DNA of 64,000 nt, taken from assembly GCF_008698235.1 (NCBI RefSeq), contig NZ_PEBH01000002.1, positions 1 to 64,000 of the forward strand, in the 5' to 3' direction. Below the pieces are notes generated by a model. That model did no database searches. It had not been told where the DNA came from and saw nothing but the letters and a program-made list of their open reading frames with translations. Below, one piece after another: positions 54,916-63,609 of the stretch (position 1 is the first letter of the stretch; each line of letters begins with the position of its first letter). Source of the DNA: Bifidobacterium rousetti. Its GTDB lineage: Bacteria > Actinomycetota > Actinomycetes > Actinomycetales > Bifidobacteriaceae. A program made the position numbers and the translations under genes.

Positions 54916-56427
54916 TTACTCGTCCTTGTTCGTCGCTTCCTCGTCGGACCGCTCGGCGTCCGTGTCGTCCATATCGTCCGGTTCATCCGTGTCGTCCGGT
55001 TCGACGACGGGCTGGTGGATGCTCATCGCCTGCTTCATGACCGGGCTCATGTGCTCCTTGAGCAGCGTGCGCGCGTCGCCGGCGGTGACGAAGCTGCCGC
55101 AGATGAGCACGCCGCGGCCATAGCCGACGCCGAGATCATCGGCCTCGTCGACGAGGTTCACGGCGGTCTGGATCGCGTCGGGCAGTTCCGGCTCCTTGAT
55201 GACGCGGTCGCGGCCGAACACCTCCACGGCGATCTTCTCCAGTTCGTCGGCCGGCATGACGCGGCCGCGCCACGAGTTCTCGGTGACGACCACCTGGCTC
55301 AGGACCGGCTCGAGGACACCCAGATACTCCTCGACCTGCTTGTCCTCCATCATCGCGACGACGCCGACGAGCTGCTCGAAGCGGTAGTTCTCCTCGATCG
55401 CGGTCCTCAGCGATTCGGCTGCGTTCACGTTGTGGCCGCCGTCGATGATGATGGTCGGCGAGGTACGGACCTGCTCGATGCGTCCGGGGATCTTCACCGT
55501 GGAGAGCGCCTCGTCGACGATGTCGTTGTCGAGCGCGCCGGAGACGGGGATCACGGCCTCGCATGCGGCGAGCGCGGCGAGCGCGTTGTGTGCCTGATGC
55601 TCGCCGAACTTGGCGATCGGGACCTCCTCGTAGGTGCCGAGCGGCGTGGTGAGGGTGGCTACCTGGCCGCCGACGGCGGGCAGGCGGCTGACGACCTCCA
55701 TCTCGTAGCCGTCGCGCACCAGCTTGGCGTGGTTGCGTTCCGCCGCGGCCTGAAGGATCGGCATGACGGCCTCGGCGTGCGGCTGCGGTCCGATGACGGC
55801 GGTGCAGTCGGGCTTGATGATGCCGGCCTTCTCGGTGGCGATCTGCTCGACGGTGTCGCCGAGCCACTGCATGTGGTCCATGTCGACCGGGCCGATGATC
55901 GCGGCGTCGGCGTCGAGCACGTTGGTGGCGTCCCATGCGCCGCCCATGCCGACCTCGACGACGGCCACGTCGACCGGCGCGTCGGCGAACTTCCAGATGG
56001 CCATCGAGGTGAGGACCTCGAAGAAGCTCATGCGCGGCTTGCCCTGCTCCTCCATCTTCTGATCGACCATCGCGACGAGGTCCTTGATCTGGTCCCACGC
56101 GTCGATGAAGTCGTCGTCGGAGAGCTCCTGGCCGTCGATGGCGATGCGCTCGTTGATCCGCTCGAGATGCGGCGAGGTGTACAGGCCGGTGCGCATGCCG
56201 TAGGCACGGCAGATGGCCTCGGCCATGCGCGCGGTGGATCCCTTGCCGTTGGTGCCGGTCACGTGGATCACACGGAACGAGTCCTCCGGATGCCCCAGCA
56301 GGTCGAGCATCAGGCTCATGCGGTCCAGATCAAGGTTGGTGGTGTTGTGCTCCGGCGGCCGGCTCATGATGTCCAGCTCGACGTCCTCGATCGACTCCCC
56401 GTTCCTGTTCGGATGTTCGAATGACAT
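54916..56427 (-). CDS. folC: Folylpolyglutamate synthase / dihydrofolate synthase
   Basis: A 503-aa Mur-ligase-like enzyme adding glutamate to folates. VIHVTGTNGKGSTARMAEA is the ATP loop; YTSPHLERINERI, FFEVLTSMAIWKFA, VVEVGMGGAWDATNVL and ATEKAGIIK are folC hallmarks; IIDGGHNVNA follows in the C-terminal domain. The last 45 residues are an Asp/Glu-rich tail (EPDDTDEPDDMDDTDAERSD) not usual in the family. The ATG at 56427 is preferred over an upstream in-frame start. Confidence 0.93.
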   Translation of the reverse strand: MSFEHPNRNGESIEDVELDIMSRPPEHNTTNLDLDRMSLMLDLLGHPEDSFRVIHVTGTNGKGSTARMAEAICRAYGMRTGLYTSPHLERINERIAIDGQELSDDDFIDAWDQIKDLVAMVDQKMEEQGKPRMSFFEVLTSMAIWKFADAPVDVAVVEVGMGGAWDATNVLDADAAIIGPVDMDHMQWLGDTVEQIATEKAGIIKPDCTAVIGPQPHAEAVMPILQAAAERNHAKLVRDGYEMEVVSRLPAVGGQVATLTTPLGTYEEVPIAKFGEHQAHNALAALAACEAVIPVSGALDNDIVDEALSTVKIPGRIEQVRTSPTIIIDGGHNVNAAESLRTAIEENYRFEQLVGVVAMMEDKQVEEYLGVLEPVLSQVVVTENSWRGRVMPADELEKIAVEVFGRDRVIKEPELPDAIQTAVNLVDEADDLGVGYGRGVLICGSFVTAGDARTLLKEHMSPVMKQAMSIHQPVVEPDDTDEPDDMDDTDAERSDEEATNKDE

Positions 56428-56611
56428 TCCTCTACGCTCCCTGATGTGCTTCACTGTGCCCAAACCCCACAATGATAGCGGAACGGCAGTCCGTCCGACA
56501 TTCCCGACAGAGAAACCCCGAACCGTCCGCCAATCCGGCGTACAGTGGGCTCATGGGCGGACGTGATGGACGCCCATGACACCGATACATGACACCAATG
56601 AAGGGATCATC

Positions 56612-57469
56612 ATGGCAACACTGCTTGAACCGCCGGCCATTCCCGTGCGCAGGGCGCATGACGGGCTGGAGCTGCCGGCCATCGGCTTCGGCACGTACAA
56701 GGTCAACGGGTTCGCCGGCGTCGAGGCGATCAAGTCGGCGCTGGAGGTCGGCTACCGTCTCATCGACTCCGCGTTCAACTACGAGAACGAGGGCGTGGTC
56801 GGCAGGGCGATCCGCGAGTCGGAGGTGCCGCGCGAGGACATCATCGTCGCCTCGAAGCTGCCCGGCCGCCACCACCAGTACGATCAGGCGCGCGCGACGA
56901 TCGAGGAGTCGGTGGCGCGCATGGGCCTCGACTACATCGACCTGTATCTGATCCATTGGCCGAACCCGTCGCAGGGCCAGTTCGTCGAGGCGTGGCAGGC
57001 CCTCGTCGACGCGCAGAAACAGGGCATCGTCAGGCACATCGGCGTGAGCAACTTCCTGCCCGGACACATCGACCTGCTCATCCGCGCCACCGGCGTGACG
57101 CCGGCCGTCAACCAGGTCGAGCTGCACCCGTTCTTCCAGCAGAACGAGCAGCGCGCCTACGACGAGGCGCACGGCATCATCACCGAGGCGTGGAGCCCGC
57201 TGGGACGCGCCAACCAGATGCTCAAGGACCCGACCATCACGCGCATCGCCGACAAGCACGGCGTCTCCCCCGTGGCGGCGATCCTGCGCTGGCACCTGCA
57301 GCTGGGCGATGTCGCGATCCCGAAGTCGCTGCACCGCGAGCGTCAGCGCGCGAACATCGACCTGACCGGCTTCGCGCTCGACGAGCAGGACATGCGCGAC
57401 ATCGCCGCGATGGACAACCCGGAGGGCTACACGTTCGGGCAGAACCCGCACTGGCACGAGGAGGACTGA
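56612..57469 (+). CDS. Aldo/keto reductase
   Basis: A 285-aa NADPH-dependent oxidoreductase of the 2,5-diketo-gluconate-reductase-like branch. The catalytic tetrad is visible: Asp and Tyr in RLIDSAFNYENEG, Lys in IVASKLPG and His in YLIHWPNP. NQVELHPFFQQ and AIPKSLHRERQRANIDL complete the cofactor site. AAGGGATC lies before the ATG at 56612. Substrate unknown. Confidence 0.93.
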   Translation: MATLLEPPAIPVRRAHDGLELPAIGFGTYKVNGFAGVEAIKSALEVGYRLIDSAFNYENEGVVGRAIRESEVPREDIIVASKLPGRHHQYDQARATIEESVARMGLDYIDLYLIHWPNPSQGQFVEAWQALVDAQKQGIVRHIGVSNFLPGHIDLLIRATGVTPAVNQVELHPFFQQNEQRAYDEAHGIITEAWSPLGRANQMLKDPTITRIADKHGVSPVAAILRWHLQLGDVAIPKSLHRERQRANIDLTGFALDEQDMRDIAAMDNPEGYTFGQNPHWHEED

Positions 57470-57477
57470 GGTCGGAT

Positions 57478-57523
57478 CTCTCCCCAGTCAGCTTCCGCTG
57501 ACAGCCCCCTCGTCAGAGGGGCC
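57478..57523 (+). repeat. Dispersed palindromic intergenic repeat, copy G
   Basis: CTCTCCCC, hairpin GTCAGC-TTCC-GCTGAC, hairpin CCCCTC-GTCA-GAGGGG, between convergent aldo/keto reductase and tenA. Confidence 0.8.
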
Positions 57524-57533
57524 GGGAGGTGTG

Positions 57534-58283
57534 TCAGATACGGGAGCGATCCCACTCGCTCTTCCACGAGTACTGCATGTCGTAGGCGCTCGCCCAGAAC
57601 ATGTACTCGTTGGCGACGCCGGTGACGAAGATGTCGACCAGCTCCTCAAGGCGGGCCTCGTCAAGGCCCGCCACACGCTGTTCGATCTGCCCGAGCAGCC
57701 ACGCGGAACCGGACCAGAACTTCTCGGTCTTGTACATGTCGACCCAGCTCCTGTACGGGTTGTCCTCGAGCGTGCCGGCGAACTCGCGGGCGAGGCGCTG
57801 GCCGTAGTCGGCGTACACCCACGCGCACGGCAGTACGGCGACGAGCACGTCGAGCAGGTCGCCGCCGTAGGCGATCGACAGGATGTTGGACGTGTAGGCG
57901 CGGGCGAACGCGGACTGGCGCACCGAGTTCATCTCCTCCTCGGTGATGCCGTAGCTCGCCATGTACTTCCGGTGCATCGAGGATTCGACGTTGAAGATGG
58001 CGTTCTGCACGTTGGCCATGAACTGCATCACCTCGGGGTCGCGCGTCTTGGTCAGGCCCAGCGCGTGGACCTTCGCGTAATCGGCGAGGTAGCGGTAGTC
58101 CTGCAGCAGGTAGAAGGCGAACTTCTCGCGCGGCAGCGTGCCCTCGCCGAGCTCGCGCAGGAACGGCTGGCGGTAGCCCTCCTCCCAGATGACGTCGGCG
58201 GCCTCGCGCAGACGGGTCGCGAACGGCGGCAGGTGGTCCAGGGTGATCGCTCCGAACGCCTCCGGGTCGAACGTCGTGGTCAT
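57534..58283 (-). CDS. tenA: TenA family thiaminase II
   Basis: A 249-aa all-helical enzyme salvaging thiamine breakdown products (aminopyrimidine hydrolysis). The family residues are visible: the catalytic Cys in VAVLPCAWVYADYG, YLLQDYRYLADYAK (Asp, Tyr) and the Glu in VTGVANEYMFWASAYD. AAGGGAG lies before the ATG at 58283. No thiamine riboswitch was seen upstream in this short divergent gap. Confidence 0.92.
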   Translation of the reverse strand: MTTTFDPEAFGAITLDHLPPFATRLREAADVIWEEGYRQPFLRELGEGTLPREKFAFYLLQDYRYLADYAKVHALGLTKTRDPEVMQFMANVQNAIFNVESSMHRKYMASYGITEEEMNSVRQSAFARAYTSNILSIAYGGDLLDVLVAVLPCAWVYADYGQRLAREFAGTLEDNPYRSWVDMYKTEKFWSGSAWLLGQIEQRVAGLDEARLEELVDIFVTGVANEYMFWASAYDMQYSWKSEWDRSRI

Positions 58284-58340
58284 GGTGTGCTCCCTTCGAT
58301 GAGTGGTCTCGATGAGTGACGGTACAGGACGACAGCGTAC

Positions 58341-58359
58341 TAGGATGGGACCGGTAACA
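58341..58359 (+). promoter_or_regulatory. -10 plus CGGTAACA initiator of pepP
   Basis: TAGGAT (58341-58346), GGGAC, CGGTAACA (58352-58359): the same as before galM copy 1 except for two spacer bases. Confidence 0.45.
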
Positions 58360-58404
58360 CGAGACCCTTGCATGAGGAATGATTCACATAAGGGAGGAAA
58401 AATC

Positions 58405-60003
58405 ATGGGTGAGGTAGTCACCGAGAAGGACAAGGAGTACGAGGCCGAGGAGCGCAAGGCGGCGTCGGGCCCGGACCAGGCGATGAGCGACCGCGTGAAC
58501 AACCGTTCGCTGCGCCCCCGCTCCGAGGCGTTCAAGGAGTTCATGCGCTCCGGCTGGGCCGACGACGAGCCGGACATCGAGCCGCTGGAGTCCTCGAGGT
58601 TCACGCCCGCCAGGCTCAAGGCCCTCGGCGCGGCCTTCCCCGGCGAGCGTCTGGTGATCCCCGCCGGAAGCCCCAAGGTGCGCAACAACGACTGCGACTA
58701 CATGTTCCGCCCGGACACCGCCTTCGCGTACTACACGGGCCTCGGCGTCGACTACGAGGCGGGCGCCGTGCTGGTGTTGAACCCCGTGGACCCGGACTCC
58801 CCCGAGGCCAAGGCCGGCCAGACGCATGTGCCGGAGCTGTTCGTCGCCCCGCGCGCCGACAACTCCACCACCGACTTCTTCATGAACCCGCATTACGGCG
58901 AGTACTGGGTAGGTCCGCGTGCAGGTCTCAAGGAGATGACGGCGATGACCGGCATCGAGACGCATGACATCGCGCAGCTGGCCGACGCCCTGTCCAAGGA
59001 CGTGGGCGCCGAGGCGGGCGCCGTGCGCGTGCGTGTGATGCGCGAGACCGATCCGAGGATCACCGCGCTCGTCGAGTCCGTGCGCGAGGCGAACGGCGCG
59101 GCCGACCCGGACAGGAACGCGGCGGACGACGACAAGCTGCACGAGTTCACGTCCGAGGCCCGCATGGTCAAGGACGCCTATGAGATCGGCGAGATGCGCA
59201 AGGCCGTCGCCGCCACCAAGCAGGGCTTCGACCGACTGTTGTCCGCCCTGCCGGCGGCGCTCGACAAGCCGCGTTCCGAGCGCATCCTCGAGGGCGCGTT
59301 CAACGCCGTCTCCCGTGAGCTCGGCAACGCGGTCGGCTACGACTCGATCGTCGCCTCCGGCCCGCACGCCCCGATCCTGCACTGGATGCGCAACACCGGC
59401 GTCGTGAAGTCCGGCGACATGCTGCTCGTCGACGCGGGCGTCGAGGTCGACTCCCTGTACACGGCCGACATCACCCGCACGTTCCCGACCAACGGCAGGT
59501 TCACCGACCTGCAGAAGCGCCTGTACCAGGCCGTGCTCGACTCCCAGCAGGCCGGCTTCGAGGCCGCCAAGCCGGGCGCCACGTATTCGGACATCCACCA
59601 CGCCTGCATGCGCGTGATCGCCGAACGTCTGCACGACTGGGGCCTGCTGCCGGTGGACGTGGAGACGTCTCTCTCCCCCGAGGGCCAGCAGCACCGCCGT
59701 TGGCTCGCCTGCGGCGTGGCGCACCACCTCGGCCTCGACGTACACGACTGCGCGCAGGCCCGCTTCGAGTCGTATCAGGGTGCGCCGATCCGCCCGGGCA
59801 TGATCTTCACGATCGAGCCGGGTCTGTACTTCCGTGAGGACGACATGCTCATCCCGCCGGAGTACCGCGGCATCGGCATCCGCATCGAGGACGACGTGCT
59901 CATGACCGAGGACGGCCCCGAATGGATCTCCGCCGGCATCCCGAAGCAGATCGAGGACGTCGAGGCGTGGATGCGCGACCGCGCCGCCGCCCCGACCGCC
60001 TGA
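58405..60003 (+). CDS. pepP: Xaa-Pro aminopeptidase
   Basis: A 532-aa metallopeptidase cutting N-terminal residues before proline. After an acidic/charged N-terminal lead of about 45 residues comes the N-domain (YMFRPDTAFAYYTGL). The creatinase-like catalytic domain shows the metal ligands: VDAGVEVDSLYTADITRTFP (Asp, Asp), VAHHLGLDVHD (His), FTIEPGLYF and IRIEDDVLM (Glu, Glu). AGGGAGG lies before the ATG at 58405. A Nudix gene follows by 48 nt. Confidence 0.94.
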   Translation: MGEVVTEKDKEYEAEERKAASGPDQAMSDRVNNRSLRPRSEAFKEFMRSGWADDEPDIEPLESSRFTPARLKALGAAFPGERLVIPAGSPKVRNNDCDYMFRPDTAFAYYTGLGVDYEAGAVLVLNPVDPDSPEAKAGQTHVPELFVAPRADNSTTDFFMNPHYGEYWVGPRAGLKEMTAMTGIETHDIAQLADALSKDVGAEAGAVRVRVMRETDPRITALVESVREANGAADPDRNAADDDKLHEFTSEARMVKDAYEIGEMRKAVAATKQGFDRLLSALPAALDKPRSERILEGAFNAVSRELGNAVGYDSIVASGPHAPILHWMRNTGVVKSGDMLLVDAGVEVDSLYTADITRTFPTNGRFTDLQKRLYQAVLDSQQAGFEAAKPGATYSDIHHACMRVIAERLHDWGLLPVDVETSLSPEGQQHRRWLACGVAHHLGLDVHDCAQARFESYQGAPIRPGMIFTIEPGLYFREDDMLIPPEYRGIGIRIEDDVLMTEDGPEWISAGIPKQIEDVEAWMRDRAAAPTA

Positions 60004-60051
60004 TCGTACGGCGACAACGGCGAAACATCGCGAAAGCAAAGGAGAACCGAC

Positions 60052-60573
60052 ATGCCAACCCCGCAATTCGTGCTCGAACTGCGCAAGAAGATCGGCCATG
60101 ACCTGCTGTGGCTCAACGGCGTGACCGGCTGCGTGCTCGACGATGAGGGCCGTCTGCTGCTCGGCCGCCGTTCGGACACCGGCGAATGGGCGATGGTCTA
60201 CGGCATCAACGAGCCGGGCGAGCAGCCCGCCGACACCGTGGTGCGCGAGATCAAGGAGGAGACCGGCGTCGACGCGGTGGTCACCGATCTGGTGGCCGTC
60301 ACCTCGTCGGACAAGGTCATCACCTACGCGAACGGCGACAACACGATGTACATGGACCATTCGTTCCTGTGCGCGCTGAAGCCGGGCGGCAACGCCGACC
60401 CGTTCGTCGGCGACGAGGAGAGCCTTTCCGTCGGCTGGTTCGACATGGACGACCTCCCCGAGCCGTTGGCGGCCAGCACGGTGGAGCGCCTGGCCCTGTT
60501 CCGCAGGTACATCGAGAATAAGGCCAAGGGCGACGCCCATGCGCTGTTCGTCTTCGACGGCGAGCAGCACTGA
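60052..60573 (+). CDS. Nudix hydrolase
   Basis: A 173-aa pyrophosphohydrolase. A complete Nudix box starts at about residue 52, GINEPGEQPADTVVREIKEE then TGV, with all catalytic Glu residues, in contrast to the degraded box of NrtR. AAAGGAGA lies before the ATG. Downstream of pepP in the same direction and ended by a strong terminator. Substrate (nucleotide sugar, dNTP or other) cannot be told. Confidence 0.92.
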   Translation: MPTPQFVLELRKKIGHDLLWLNGVTGCVLDDEGRLLLGRRSDTGEWAMVYGINEPGEQPADTVVREIKEETGVDAVVTDLVAVTSSDKVITYANGDNTMYMDHSFLCALKPGGNADPFVGDEESLSVGWFDMDDLPEPLAASTVERLALFRRYIENKAKGDAHALFVFDGEQH

Positions 60574-60595
60574 CGCCGCACGGCAGATTGACAGC

Positions 60596-60642
60596 ACGAG
60601 AAAAGCCGACGCTGAGGATCACTCAGCGACGGCTTTTCTCGT
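60596..60642. terminator. Bidirectional terminator, Nudix / oppDF
   Basis: ACGAGAAAAGCCG-A-CGCTGA pairs with TCAGCG-A-CGGCTTTTCTCG, about 20 bp with one A:A mismatch and a short loop. A- and T-rich ends serve both convergent genes. Confidence 0.9.
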
Positions 60643-60666
60643 ATCTTCAGGGGAAACCGTATCCCG

Positions 60667-62406
60667 CTACGCCTCGGCGGCGAGCAGCTCGTGGAGATGC
60701 TCGCGGTGGAGGCGCTGCTCGCGCGGATCGGGCACCGGCAGCGAGGCGAGCAGTTTCTTCGTGTACGGGTTCTGCGGCCGCTGCATGATGTCGTCCGCGT
60801 CCCCGTGTTCGACGATGCGGCCCTTGTGCATCACCATGATGCGGTCGGCAAGCATGTCGACGACGGCGAGGTCGTGGGTGATGAACAGGCACGCGAACCC
60901 GATCTCCACCTGCAGCTTCTTGAACAGCTGCAGCACCTTCGCCTGCACGGACACGTCCAGCGCGGAGGTGGGCTCGTCGGCGATGAGCAGCGACGGCTTC
61001 AGCGCGAGGCCGCGGGCGAGCGACGCCCTCTGCCGCTGGCCGCCGGACAGCTCGTGCGGGAAGCGATTCATGTACGCGCGCGGCAGCTGCACCATCTCGA
61101 GCAGATCGCCCACGTAGTCCTTCGCCTCGGCGACGGACCCGTACTTGCCGTGGACGAGCAGCGGCTCGGCCACGTTCTCCGCGATGGTCATCAGCGGGTT
61201 GAACGAGCTTCCCGGGTCCTGGAACACGAAGCCGATGTCGGCGCGCTTGGGTTTGAAATCGCGCTCCTTCACGCCGTTCATCTCGATGCCGAGCACGTTG
61301 AGCGAGCCGCCGGAGACCTTCTGCAGGCCGGCGATCGCGCGTCCCGTGGTGGACTTGCCGGAGCCGGATTCGCCCACGAGACCCAGCACCTCGGAACGGT
61401 GGATCGTAAAGTCGATGCCGTCGACCGCCTTGAAATCGGGCTGCATGAGATGGCCCGGATAGGTGATCGTCAGTCCCTTCGCCTCGACGGCGACCGGCTG
61501 CTCACGCCAATCGGCCTCGCGCTCAAGGACATGGCCGTCGCGGTCGTGCACGGTGAGCTTCTGGCCGATGCGCGGCACAGCGCCGAGCAGGCGCTTGGTG
61601 TAGTCGGCCTGGGGGTGGTAGAAGATCTGTTCGACCGTGCCCTGTTCGACGACGTGGCCGCGGTACATGACCACGACCTGGTCGGCGATGTCGGCGATGA
61701 CGCCCATGTTGTGTGTGATGATGAGCACGGAGGCGTCGAACTCGTCGCGGGCGAGGCGCAGCAGGTCGAGGATCTCGGCCTGCACGGTCACGTCGAGCGC
61801 GGTGGTCGGCTCGTCGGCGAGGATGAGTCCGGGGTTCAGCACCAGCGCCATCGCGATGACGATGCGCTGCTTCTGGCCGCCGGAGAACTGGTGCGGATAG
61901 TAGTCCACGCGCGTCTCGGCGTCGGGGATGCCCACCTTCTTGAGGATGTCGATGGCCTTGGCGCGCAGCTCCTTCTTGTCCTTCATGCCGTGGGCGCGCA
62001 GGCCCTCCTCGATCTGCCAGCCGATGGTGTACACCGGGTTCAGCACCGAGTTGGGCTCCTGGAAGACCATCGCGGCCTCGGAGCCGCGCACTTCGCGCAG
62101 CTGTTCGCCGCTCAGGGAGAGCACGTCGAGGGAATCGGAGCCGTCGCGCTTGGACAGGTAGACGGCGCCGGAGGTGGTGGCGGTCTCGGGCAGGAGCTTG
62201 ATGATCGAACGGGCCGTCACGGACTTGCCGGAGCCGGATTCGCCGACCACGCCGACGACTGTCTTGCGCGGGATGGTGAAGTTGATCCTGTCGATCGCCT
62301 TGATGGATCCTGCGTCGGTCATGAAGGAGACGGACAGGTCCTTGATCTCGGCGAGGTTGGAGGCTTCCTTCGCCTGCACTGGTGTCTCGGCCTTGGTCTC
62401 GGCCAT
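60667..62406 (-). CDS. Oligopeptide ABC transporter, fused double ATPase (OppD-OppF)
   Basis: A 579-aa protein with two complete ABC domains. Domain 1: VGESGSGKSVTARSI, FSGGQKQR, LILADEPTTALDVT. Domain 2: VGESGSGKSTTGRAI, LSGGQRQRASLARGL, LLIADEPTSALDVS, with the C-terminal OppF-type HPYT-like stretch (PQNPYTKKLLASLPVPDPRE). OppD and OppF are usually separate; fusion is common in actinobacteria. GGAAAGGAG before the ATG at 62406. Two nt after oppC, same operon. Confidence 0.95.
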   Translation of the reverse strand: MAETKAETPVQAKEASNLAEIKDLSVSFMTDAGSIKAIDRINFTIPRKTVVGVVGESGSGKSVTARSIIKLLPETATTSGAVYLSKRDGSDSLDVLSLSGEQLREVRGSEAAMVFQEPNSVLNPVYTIGWQIEEGLRAHGMKDKKELRAKAIDILKKVGIPDAETRVDYYPHQFSGGQKQRIVIAMALVLNPGLILADEPTTALDVTVQAEILDLLRLARDEFDASVLIITHNMGVIADIADQVVVMYRGHVVEQGTVEQIFYHPQADYTKRLLGAVPRIGQKLTVHDRDGHVLEREADWREQPVAVEAKGLTITYPGHLMQPDFKAVDGIDFTIHRSEVLGLVGESGSGKSTTGRAIAGLQKVSGGSLNVLGIEMNGVKERDFKPKRADIGFVFQDPGSSFNPLMTIAENVAEPLLVHGKYGSVAEAKDYVGDLLEMVQLPRAYMNRFPHELSGGQRQRASLARGLALKPSLLIADEPTSALDVSVQAKVLQLFKKLQVEIGFACLFITHDLAVVDMLADRIMVMHKGRIVEHGDADDIMQRPQNPYTKKLLASLPVPDPREQRLHREHLHELLAAEA

Positions 62407-62408
62407 GA

Positions 62409-63608
62409 TCACTCCTTTCCTTCGTCCGATGCGGGGGCCTTGCCCTCGCCGGTCCATTCGCTGCCCGGGATCGCCGGGTCGTGGTCGGTGACGGTGACGG
62501 GCGTGTCCTCCGGGGCGAGCGGGTTACGGGCCGCGTCGAGCTCGGCGACGACCTCGTTGCGCACGCCCGGCTTCTCGCTCGGGTCGACGGAGGTGTCCTC
62601 GATCGAGCCGACGACCTCGCCGGCGGACTTGCGGGCGCGCAGTCGCGGATCGGCCAGATCGTTGAGCGACTCGCCGACGAGCGTGATGCCGAGCACGATG
62701 AGCACGATCGCGAGGCCCGGGAAGATGGCCGTCCACCAGATGCCGGCGGTCACGTCGGCGACGGAGCGGTTGAGGTCGTATCCCCATTCGGAGGCGGCGG
62801 TCGGTTCGATGCCGAATCCGAGGAAGCCCAGTCCGGCGAGGGTCAGGATCGCCTCGGAGGAGTTGAGCGTGAGGATCACCGGCAGGGTGCGCGTCGAGTT
62901 CTTGAGCAGGTGCTTGGTCATGATGCGCCACGTGGAGGCGCCGACGACCTTCGCGGACTCGACGTACGCGGAGGACTTGATGCGCACCACCTCGGCGCGG
63001 ATCGTGCGGAAGTACTGCGGGATGTAGACCACGGTGATCGAGATGCCGGAGGCGAGGATGCCGCTCCACAGACCGGACTGGCCGCCGGAGATCATGATGG
63101 CCATGAGGATGGCGAGCAACAGGGACGGGAACGAGTAGATCGCGTCGGCGATCACGACGAGCACACGGTCGATCCAGCCGCCGAAGTAGCCGGAGACGAG
63201 GCCGAGCAGCACGCCGGCGAAGATGGAGAGCACGACGGCGATGACGATCGCGATGATGGCGGTGCGCGCGCCCCAGATGGTGCGGCTGAACACGTCGTAG
63301 CCGCCCACGGTCGTGCCCCAGATGTGCTCGGCGCTGGGCGCGGCCTGCGTCGGGAAGGACTGTCCGGAGGCGTCCTTCATCTGCGAGTAGCTGTACGGCG
63401 CGATGAGCGGCGCGAAGATGGCCAGCAGGATGAAGAAGAGCGTGATCACCAGTCCGGTGACGAGCATGCCCTTCTGCCAGCCGACTGCGATGCGCAGCTC
63501 CTTGAGGATCGGGGCCTTGGTCCACCACGGGCCGGACTTGTTGACCTTGAGGTCGTTCAGACGGCTGTCGCCCGGCACGCCGACCTTGTTGACGGTGCTT
63601 TCGGTCAT
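62409..63608 (-). CDS. Oligopeptide ABC transporter permease, OppC-like
   Basis: A 399-aa permease. The OppC_N segment (GMLVTGLVITLFFILLAIFA) is followed by a binding-protein-dependent permease domain with about five more segments and the EAA loop (SAKVVGASTWRIMTKHLLKN). A C-terminal cytoplasmic tail of about 75 residues rich in Asp/Glu/Pro (ARKSAGEVVGSIEDTSVDPS) is longer than in enteric OppC. It starts 2 nt after oppB. Confidence 0.94.
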   Translation of the reverse strand: MTESTVNKVGVPGDSRLNDLKVNKSGPWWTKAPILKELRIAVGWQKGMLVTGLVITLFFILLAIFAPLIAPYSYSQMKDASGQSFPTQAAPSAEHIWGTTVGGYDVFSRTIWGARTAIIAIVIAVVLSIFAGVLLGLVSGYFGGWIDRVLVVIADAIYSFPSLLLAILMAIMISGGQSGLWSGILASGISITVVYIPQYFRTIRAEVVRIKSSAYVESAKVVGASTWRIMTKHLLKNSTRTLPVILTLNSSEAILTLAGLGFLGFGIEPTAASEWGYDLNRSVADVTAGIWWTAIFPGLAIVLIVLGITLVGESLNDLADPRLRARKSAGEVVGSIEDTSVDPSEKPGVRNEVVAELDAARNPLAPEDTPVTVTDHDPAIPGSEWTGEGKAPASDEGKE

Positions 63609-63609
63609 G

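Noticed and set aside
57534..58404. Thiamine riboswitch near tenA
   Set aside because: The divergent gap is short and no TPP aptamer core (CTGAGA with ACCTGA-type element) was found.
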